Source: Betaproteobacteria bacterium (lineage in GTDB: Bacteria; Pseudomonadota; Gammaproteobacteria; Burkholderiales; SG8-39). From it: a stretch of 12,411 nucleotides of DNA. Numbering within the stretch: position 1 is the first letter of the stretch; each line of letters opens with the position of its first letter. Under the pieces are notes generated by a model. The model was not told the DNA's origin, ran no database searches, and worked only from the letters and a program-made list of their open reading frames with translations. This document shows, one piece after another, positions 7,632 through 12,411 of the stretch. Made by a program: the position numbers and the translations under genes. Where the stretch lies: assembly GCA_005884335.1 (NCBI GenBank), contig VBCJ01000182.1:1-12411 (forward strand), read 5' to 3'.

Positions 7632-8634
7632 GGCTGTGGCTGAGGGGATCATGTTCGTGACTGTGCGAGTGCGGCTCGGAGCCGTCCCAGACAAAATCGT
7701 GCTCATGGCGATGATGCGCGTCATGGGTATGGGGGTGAGTGTGCGTCAGCGCCTCGTGCCGGTGCAGGTGCCGGTGGCGTTCGGAGAGATGCAGCGCCAC
7801 GCCGACCGCCATCAAGACCGCTGCGACCCAGAAAAACGCATCCGGCGCCTCGCCGAGCAACGCAAAGGACGCGGCTGCGCCGATAAAAGGCGCGGTTGAA
7901 AAATAAGCGCCGGTCCGCGCGGTGCCGAGCTGCCGCAACGCCACCACGAATAGAGCAAGGCTCACTCCGTAGCCGAGCAGGCCGACCAGAGCAGCAGCAG
8001 CGGCGACCTCCGGTGCCGGCAGCGCTGCTCCGAAGGCCGCGGCCACGCAAAGGTTCACCGTTCCGGCCGCCAGACCTTTGATGCAGGCGATCTTGACGGA
8101 GTCGCCAGCGGAAATCTTGCGCGTGAGGTTATTGTCGAGCGCCCAGCACAAGCAGGCACCCGCTACCGCGAGCGCCGGCCAGGAGGTCGCGATCTCCCCC
8201 GATTGCCAGCCGAGAATCACGCCGCCACAGACGATCAGGGACATCCCCAATATCAGGCGTCGGTCGAAATTCTCTCGAAACACGAACCAAGCCAGGAGGG
8301 CGGTGAACACGCTTTCGAGGTTCAGTAACAGCGACACCGACGAGGCGGAGCTCGCGGCGAGGGCGAGCATCAGAAGCGCGGGGCCGATTACGCCTCCAGA
8401 AATGACCGCGCCGGCGAGCCACTTGTAATCACCCGGCGCGAATCGGGGCCGCTCGGCCGCGGGCCAAATCAAGCCGCGCACGGCAAGCCACAGGCCGAGT
8501 CCCACTCCCGACCCCGCATAGAGGAGGCCGGCAAGCATGACCGGCCCGATTTCTCCGACGAGGAGTTTGGCAATCGGGGTGCTCGCCCCGAACAGGACCG
8601 CGCCGAGCAGGGCATAGGCGATGCCAGTGTTCAC
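7591..8634 (-). CDS. EamA (DMT superfamily) transporter with histidine-rich C-terminal tail
   Basis: This is a 347-residue inner-membrane protein. Residues ~1-281 form the usual two EamA repeats, about ten helices, opening with ALLGAVLFGASTPIAKLLVG; the second repeat opens around ALAVAGACLCWALDNNLTRK. The DMT superfamily exports metabolites or small solutes. Residues 282-347 form a hydrophilic tail with 24 His in 66 residues, in HxH and HH patterns (THTHPHTHDAHHRHEH and similar), as in metal-binding loops of cation transporters. The tail suggests a metal substrate or metal sensing, but this is inference. The start is GTG at 8634; no clear Shine-Dalgarno is seen. It is the first gene of the EamA-TPR-HupE run and is divergent from the MXKDX peptide gene. 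No lesion is seen. Confidence 0.9.
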   Translation of the reverse strand: MNTGIAYALLGAVLFGASTPIAKLLVGEIGPVMLAGLLYAGSGVGLGLWLAVRGLIWPAAERPRFAPGDYKWLAGAVISGGVIGPALLMLALAASSASSVSLLLNLESVFTALLAWFVFRENFDRRLILGMSLIVCGGVILGWQSGEIATSWPALAVAGACLCWALDNNLTRKISAGDSVKIACIKGLAAGTVNLCVAAAFGAALPAPEVAAAAALVGLLGYGVSLALFVVALRQLGTARTGAYFSTAPFIGAAASFALLGEAPDAFFWVAAVLMAVGVALHLSERHRHLHRHEALTHTHPHTHDAHHRHEHDFVWDGSEPHSHSHEHDPLSHSHVHFPDIHHRHSH

Positions 8635-8744
8635 TTGCCAGCCCGTGCGAGCGGCGGGGGAGCCAGGCGGACTCGGCGTGCAGTCATGCCGCCTTCTGGC
8701 GAATCCTTCGCGCTTTCAACGATATATGCTAGGATACCCCGCGG

Positions 8745-8777
8745 TTGACCGGTTTCCGGCGACCGGATCATTCTAAT
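8745..8777 (+). promoter_or_regulatory. Possible promoter for the MXKDX peptide gene
   Basis: TTGACC (8745-8750) matches five of six bases of a -35 box. Downstream TCTAAT (8772-8777) matches five of six of a -10 box, but the 21-base spacing is too long for a standard sigma70 promoter. A GACCGG word recurs at 8747 and 8761 (14-base period) and could be an operator. The call is weak. Confidence 0.3.
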
Positions 8778-8802
8778 AACGCTCAGAGAGAGGAGACCTT
8801 GC

Positions 8803-8994
8803 ATGAAGAAGCTCATGTCGCTGTTGGTAGCCGCGGTCTTCGCGGTGTCGAGTGGCTTTGCCGTCGCGGCGTCCCACGCCGGCGCGCCGATGAAGAAAGA
8901 CGAAATGAAGAAGGATGGAATGAAGAAAGACGGGAAGAAAGCTGATAAGAAAGCCTCGAAGAAAGCCGCAAAGAAGGACGAGATGAAGAAATAG
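8803..8994 (+). CDS. Secreted Lys-rich pentapeptide MXKDX repeat protein
   Basis: This is a 63-residue protein. An N-terminal signal peptide (MKKLMSLLVAAVFAVSSGFAVA, cleavage near AVAA) is followed by a lysine-rich region with the pattern MKKDE, MKKDG, MKKDG and a final DEMKK. This matches the known family of small exported proteins named for MXKDX pentapeptide repeats; their role is not established. The mature part is almost entirely Lys, Asp, Ala, Met and Gly, very basic and probably disordered. A good Shine-Dalgarno (AGGAG, 8791-8795) lies 7 bases before the ATG. The gene is monocistronic: it diverges from the EamA gene and ends at a rho-independent terminator shared with the thioredoxin gene. 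Confidence 0.9.
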   Translation: MKKLMSLLVAAVFAVSSGFAVAASHAGAPMKKDEMKKDGMKKDGKKADKKASKKAAKKDEMKK

Positions 8995-9010
8995 GCTTTT
9001 CGATCCATGG

Positions 9011-9040
9011 AAAAAGGCAGGGAACGCCCCTGCCTTTTTT
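9011..9040. terminator. Bidirectional rho-independent terminator
   Basis: AAAAAGGCAGG pairs with CCTGCCTTTTT around a short loop (gaacgcc region), giving a GC stem flanked by A and T runs on both sides. It lies 16 bases after the MXKDX stop and overlaps the last base pairs of the thioredoxin stop on the other strand, so it can end both convergent transcripts. Confidence 0.93.
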
Positions 9041-9431
9041 ATTTTCCCTCGACTGAGGCCTGCTGCGCGCCAGCTTCGCGTTCGGCAATCTCCTTGCGCA
9101 CAGCGGTCATGTCGAGTTCCTTGCCCTGGCGAATGACCTGCTCGAGCGCCGAACCCGGAAGCGCGCCCGCCTGAGAGAAGAGAATCACCTTCTCGCGGAA
9201 AAGCATCAGCGTTGGGATCGAGCGGATGTTGAACGAGGCGGCCAGCTCCTGCTCATCGTCGCTGTTCACTTTCCCAAAGACGATGTCGGCGTGCTTTTCC
9301 GAAGCGGCTTCGAATACCGGCGCGAAACCCTTGCACGGCCCGCACCACGGCGCCCAGAAATCGACGAGGACCATGTCGTTACCGTTCACGACTTGTTCGA
9401 AATTGTCTTTGGTCAACGCGATCGTTGCCAT
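9039..9431 (-). CDS. Thioredoxin with C-terminal extension
   Basis: This 130-residue cytoplasmic protein has the active site WCGPC (Cys30, Cys33) and the cis-proline Pro73 in SIPTLMLF. The thioredoxin fold spans residues ~1-104, including VLVDFWAPWCGPCK and FGKVNSDDEQELAASFNIRS. About 25 further polar residues (LDMTAVRKEIAEREAG and onward) form a likely helical tail beyond the ~109-residue length of E. coli TrxA. It reduces disulfides using thioredoxin reductase, or acts as a specialised paralogue; partners cannot be told from the window. It is transcribed alone: a TATAAT box sits just upstream and a strong terminator follows the stop directly. The ATG is preceded by a GGAG about 9 bases upstream. 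Confidence 0.93.
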   Translation of the reverse strand: MATIALTKDNFEQVVNGNDMVLVDFWAPWCGPCKGFAPVFEAASEKHADIVFGKVNSDDEQELAASFNIRSIPTLMLFREKVILFSQAGALPGSALEQVIRQGKELDMTAVRKEIAEREAGAQQASVEGK

Positions 9432-9463
9432 GCGGGGATCTCCGGGATTCGTCGAGAGCCGCG

Positions 9464-9492
9464 ATTATAACAGGGGCATTTGCGTCCCTTAA
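9464..9492 (-). promoter_or_regulatory. Sigma70-type promoter of the thioredoxin gene
   Basis: On the minus strand a perfect TATAAT (9464-9469) is preceded at 17-base spacing by TTAAGG, which matches TTGACA at three of six positions and overlaps the stop of the hydrolase gene. The leader to the ATG at 9431 would be about 25 bases. Confidence 0.7.
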
Positions 9493-10283
9493 CGCAGCGC
9501 GTTCAGAAAATCCGCAATCGAGCGCCAGTATTCGGGCTCACTGGAGATGCTGTCGTGATCCGAGCGCGGAACCTCACGCCAGGTCTTCGTGCCGCGCCAG
9601 GCCTCGAACAAAGCGCGCGAGTGCGCGGCCGGGATGACCCGGTCTTCTGTCGCAACAAGGCACAGCAGCGGCGCCTCGATCTGCGGTGCGCGCGAAAGCG
9701 AGTCGAAGCGATGCCGGAGCATGAGCGACACCGGCAGAAAAGGATAGTGGCGCTTTGCCACTTCGGCGATACTGTCGTACGGCGACACGAGTATGACGCC
9801 CCGCAGGAGGCGATGCGCCGCCAGGTGAACCGCTACACCGCTGCCCAGACTGCGGCCCATCGCGACGATGCGTTCGGAATTCACTTCCGGACGCCGCTTT
9901 GCGTAGTCGTGGATCACGAGTCCGTCCTCAAGGAGCTCCTTTTCCCCGGGTTTGCCTTCGCTCTCCCCGTAGCCGCGAAAGTTCACGAGCAGCAGCGACC
10001 AGCCGACAAAATGGTCCGCAACGTCGGCAAGCCAAGAAACTTCCTCCGCATTGCCACCGAAGTAGATGACGAGCGGCGCGGGCGCCCCGTCGCCCCTTAC
10101 CAGCCAGCCGCGGAGCTTTACGCCATCCTCGGCGACGATGCTCACCTCCTCGACGTTCGGGCGCGGTGTAGGGCGGGAGTCCAGCGGACGCGGGAAGAAC
10201 AGCATGCGCTCCTGGAAAAACCACATAAAAAGCGGCACGCCGATGGCGACGCCGAGCACGATCTTCAGGATAGAACCGACCAT
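9489..10283 (-). CDS. Membrane-anchored alpha/beta hydrolase (Bem46/ABHD13-like)
   Basis: The 264-residue protein starts with one hydrophobic anchor (residues ~4-24) and an FFQERMLFFPRPL segment, typical of Bem46/ABHD13-like serine hydrolases. The catalytic triad is visible: Ser145 in the nucleophile elbow GRSLGSG, Asp214 in ATEDRVIP and His243 in RSDHDSIS. The oxyanion region is YFGGNAEE. The substrate is unknown; esters or thioesters at the inner membrane are plausible. The ATG start (10281-10283) shares one base with the stop of the NDH-2 gene (TGATG), so it is probably translationally coupled to it; a TTG one codon earlier is less likely. The thioredoxin gene downstream has its own promoter. 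No lesion is seen. Confidence 0.9.
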   Translation of the reverse strand: MVGSILKIVLGVAIGVPLFMWFFQERMLFFPRPLDSRPTPRPNVEEVSIVAEDGVKLRGWLVRGDGAPAPLVIYFGGNAEEVSWLADVADHFVGWSLLLVNFRGYGESEGKPGEKELLEDGLVIHDYAKRRPEVNSERIVAMGRSLGSGVAVHLAAHRLLRGVILVSPYDSIAEVAKRHYPFLPVSLMLRHRFDSLSRAPQIEAPLLCLVATEDRVIPAAHSRALFEAWRGTKTWREVPRSDHDSISSEPEYWRSIADFLNALR

Positions 10284-11477
10284 CAATGCAGCTTAACGCT
10301 CGGCTCGGTGCCGCGTTTGAGGAGGCGCGCCAGCGTATCGAGCACGACGCCGATAGGACCATGGAGCGCGTACAGGTGCATCTTGTACAGCGACAGGTAC
10401 ATCAGCCGCGCGAACCAGCCCTCGACGCGGTAGCTCTTGCCGGAGAGAAAACCCATCAGCGATCCGATCGTGCTGTATTCGCCGAGCGACACGAGAGAAC
10501 CGAAGTCGCGGTAGCGGAAGGGTGGGATCGGCCGCCCGCGCATGCGCAGCGCCATCGACCCGAGAAGGTGGGAAGCCTCCTGGTGCGCCGCTTGCGCGGC
10601 CGGTGGCACGGGCGGCTGCTTGCCTTTGCTCGGGAATGCCGAGCAGTCGCCCAGAGCGAAAATGTCCGGGTCGCGCGTCGTCTGCAGCGTCGGCTGGACG
10701 ACGAGCTGGTTGATGTGGTTGGTTTCGAGTCCGTCGAGATTCCTGAGGAGATCCGCCCCTTTGATTCCCGCCGTCCAGACCGCAAGGTCCGCGGGGTAGA
10801 TTTTGCCGCTTTGGGTCTTCACCTCGCCCGCCGTGATCTCGATGGCTTGCTCGGAGCACGCGACACACACGCCTAGGTTTTCGAGCGCTACGGTCACGGC
10901 CTTGGCAATGCGCTCGGGGAGCATCGGCAGGATTCGAGGGTCGGCGTTGAGCGATCACCACCCGCAACTGGGCCGGCGTGCGGACAGGCCGATAGTTGGC
11001 CTGAATGCATGCGTTGATCAGGCGCCGGTGGAAGCGGTCGGCTTCTGCAGCAGACTCCAGCGCGCAGGCGTGCTCCTCGACGCCGGGGACGCCGAAAGTG
11101 TTCGCGACGCTGCCGATTGCGATCACCAGGGTGTCGTAGCTCAGCGTGCGGCGCGGGATGACTTCGACGCCGCGCTCATCCACCGTTGGGGCCACCACGA
11201 TCTCGCGGCGCGCTCGGTCGACGCTCTCCAACGCGCCGCAGCAGAAGGTGAAGTCGTGCCAGCGCGCCTGCGCGAGGTAGTCGAGCTGGTGCGCGTGAAT
11301 ATCCATGCTTCCGGCGGCCACCTCGTGCAAGAGGGGCTTCCACAGATGGGTTTCGTTCTTATCCACAAGGGTCACGGTGGCGTGTCGTCTGCGTCCGAAG
11401 CGATCCCCTGCCCGGGTCGCGAGCTCAAGCCCTCCGGCGCCGCCGCCGACGATAACGATGCGATGGGGATCGGTCAT
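10283..11477 (-). pseudogene. ndh: Type II NADH:quinone oxidoreductase (NDH-2), frameshifted by an internal deletion near 10951
   Basis: NDH-2 passes electrons from NADH to quinone without pumping protons, on the inner face of the membrane. The N-terminal half (175 residues from ATG 11477) has the FAD-binding IVIVGGGAGGLE motif, THLWKPLLHEVAAGS and LVIAIGSVANTFGVPG. It runs to LRVVI and then leaves frame. The C-terminal half resumes in another frame at LNADPRILPMLPERIA and continues for 222 residues through DLAVWTAGIKG, ETNHINQLVVQPTLQT, DIFALGDC and a C-terminal membrane-anchor region ending SVKLH, as in E. coli Ndh. About 39-40 residues are missing, precisely the second GxGxxG motif that binds NADH. 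Restoring them gives about 436 residues, against 434 in E. coli. As written the gene cannot make a working enzyme. It is divergent from gluQ and coupled to the hydrolase. Confidence 0.92.
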
Positions 11478-11505
11478 GAAATTTCGGCTGGCCGGGAAAC
11501 GCTGA

Positions 11506-11511
11506 TATGAT
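11506..11511 (+). promoter_or_regulatory. Possible -10 box for gluQ
   Basis: TATGAT matches five of six bases of the sigma70 -10 consensus and lies 14 bases before the gluQ ATG, in the 48-base divergent gap. The base run at the -35 distance (TTCGGC) is poor and the leader would be only about 8 bases, so confidence is low. Confidence 0.3.
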
Positions 11512-11525
11512 TTTCGTCCCAGATT

Positions 11526-12411
11526 ATGCATGACTCGACCCGACCCTATCGTGGGCGCTTTGCTCCCTCCCCGACCGGTCCGCTGCACTTCGGCTCGCTC
11601 GTCGCCGCGGTCGGCAGCTACCTCGAAGCGCGCTGGAACAGGGGCAGATGGCTGGTGCGCATGGAAGATCTCGACCGGCCGCGTGAGGCTCGGGGGGCTT
11701 CCAAGGCGATTCTCAGGATGCTCGAGGCGTATGGGTTCGAGTGGGACGGGAAAGTCGTGTTCCAGAGCCGTCGCGACGCAGCCTACGGAGCGGCGCTGAA
11801 ACGTCTCGAGCATGAGCATGCGGTGTTCCCCTGCGCCTGCACGCGGCGGGAAATCTCCGATTCGACCGTATCCGCGGCGGGCGAGTCCATCTACCCCGGC
11901 ACCTGCCGCAAGGGGCTTTCGCCTGGACGCCCGGCTCGAGCGATGCGCGTGCGCGTCGACAACGCAGTGATCGCGTTTGAGGACCTCCTTCAAGGCAGGA
12001 TCGAGCAGAACCTGGCTCGAGAGGTCGGCGACTTCGTTGTGCGGCGCGCGGACGGCCTCTTTGCCTACCAGCTCGCAGTGGTGGTCGATGATTTCGAGCA
12101 GAGCATCACCGATGTGGTGCGCGGCGCGGATTTGCTCGCCTCTACGGCGCGGCAGATCTTGTTGCAGCGCTTGCTGGGTCAGCCGACTCCGCGATACATG
12201 CATCTTCCGGTCGCGGTGAACCAAACCGGCGAAAAGCTCAGCAAGCAGACTCGCGCCGCCCCTTTGACGGTCACGGAGGCCCCGGTTCGGCTTTGGCAAG
12301 CCTTGCGCTTTCTTGGCCAGGAACCGCCGGCGGAGCTCGCGGCAGGGAGAATTGTGGAGATCTGGAACTGGGCGCTGGCGAACTGGCGTACCGAAAGAGT
12401 CCCGACTCGAC
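11526..12411 (+). CDS. gluQ: Glutamyl-Q tRNA(Asp) synthetase, 3' end outside window
   Basis: GluQRS activates glutamate and attaches it to queuosine in the anticodon of tRNA(Asp). It is a truncated GluRS paralogue without an anticodon-binding domain. The visible 295 residues include the class I signature region RFAPSPTGPLHFGSL (HFGS in place of HIGH, His21), the zinc site Cys103, Cys105, Tyr123 and Cys127 with the same Tyr/Cys spacing as E. coli YadB, VVVDD and GAD motifs, and the KMSKS-like KLSKQ at residues 237-241. E. coli YadB has 308 residues, so only the last few codons should be missing off the right edge. The ATG at 11526 gives an N-terminus of normal length. No lesion is seen. It is divergent from NDH-2 and shares a 48-base gap with it. 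Confidence 0.95.
   Translation, partial: MHDSTRPYRGRFAPSPTGPLHFGSLVAAVGSYLEARWNRGRWLVRMEDLDRPREARGASKAILRMLEAYGFEWDGKVVFQSRRDAAYGAALKRLEHEHAVFPCACTRREISDSTVSAAGESIYPGTCRKGLSPGRPARAMRVRVDNAVIAFEDLLQGRIEQNLAREVGDFVVRRADGLFAYQLAVVVDDFEQSITDVVRGADLLASTARQILLQRLLGQPTPRYMHLPVAVNQTGEKLSKQTRAAPLTVTEAPVRLWQALRFLGQEPPAELAAGRIVEIWNWALANWRTERVPTR

Noticed and set aside
7591..7792. CAC/CAT-rich stretch as a possible DNA repeat or array
   Set aside because: It is explained by His codons in the EamA tail; units are irregular and no spacers or palindromes occur.
8631..9008. A Phe/Ser-rich 125-codon frame opposite the MXKDX gene
   Set aside because: Its composition is the mirror of the AAG/AAA codons of the Lys-rich peptide, and it has no independent signals.
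10293..12299. A 668-codon minus-strand frame suggesting a large fusion dehydrogenase
   Set aside because: The part beyond 11477 is antisense to gluQ and has no family features. Only the NDH-2 N-terminal segment is real, and the tail after 10951 is out of frame.
1..12411. CRISPR array, IS element, prophage, tRNA or rRNA
   Set aside because: No regularly spaced repeats, transposase or integrase motifs, terminal inverted repeats or tRNA-like cloverleaf ends were seen on either strand by reading; no dedicated search was possible.

Overview
The window is GC-rich proteobacterial DNA. Gene content and order (purN, a DUF3108 protein and an RsmB/NOP methyltransferase in one overlapping run; a pentapeptide MXKDX peptide; gluQ divergent from a type II NADH dehydrogenase) suggest a betaproteobacterium. 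That assignment is inference, because no rRNA or marker phylogeny was available. The DNA is dense housekeeping and accessory metabolism. I see no phage, IS element, CRISPR array, tRNA or rRNA.

Layout from left to right. Positions 1-2116 (minus) hold the start of an RsmB/NOP RNA methyltransferase, a secreted DUF3108 protein and purN, joined by 4-base stop/start overlaps. Positions 2178-3901 (minus) are a Kef-type K+/H+ antiporter gene with a broken frame, whose start codon abuts a hairpin; a 15-codon mini-ORF lies between it and purN. Positions 3979-5477 (minus) hold a YgiD-type extradiol dioxygenase and a pirin. Positions 5525-8634 (minus) hold a HupE/UreJ-like membrane protein, a secreted TPR protein and an EamA transporter with a His-rich tail. 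Position 8803 starts a small plus-strand MXKDX peptide gene that shares a bidirectional terminator with a convergent thioredoxin gene (9039-9431), which has its own promoter. Positions 9489-11477 (minus) hold a membrane-anchored alpha/beta hydrolase and an NDH-2 gene with a broken frame. gluQ runs divergently from 11526 off the right edge.

The most striking feature is structural damage. Four genes each lack an internal block of roughly 85-130 bp that their families normally have: the Kef antiporter (start of the RCK nucleotide-binding fold), HupE (a transmembrane block), the TPR protein (N-terminal linker) and NDH-2 (the NADH-binding GxGxxG region). Three of these deletions shift the frame and one is in frame. 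A fifth gene, the RsmB-like methyltransferase, carries a 165-bp (55-codon) tandem duplication, 164/165 identical, with a mosaic junction. Both halves of every broken gene remain open and well conserved, and the other genes look intact. This fits recent lesions or, at least as likely, assembly or consensus errors. Raw reads would decide, and the duplicated or deleted proteins should not be treated as real variants before that.

Functionally, the EamA(His-tail)-TPR-HupE cluster has a metal flavour (24 His in a 66-residue tail; an EF-hand loop in the periplasmic part of HupE). Pirin plus YgiD suggests aromatic or catechol chemistry. Kef, thioredoxin and NDH-2 are redox-linked. I found no convincing evidence of a wholly new system. 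The His-rich EamA/TPR/HupE trio is the best candidate for an under-described one.
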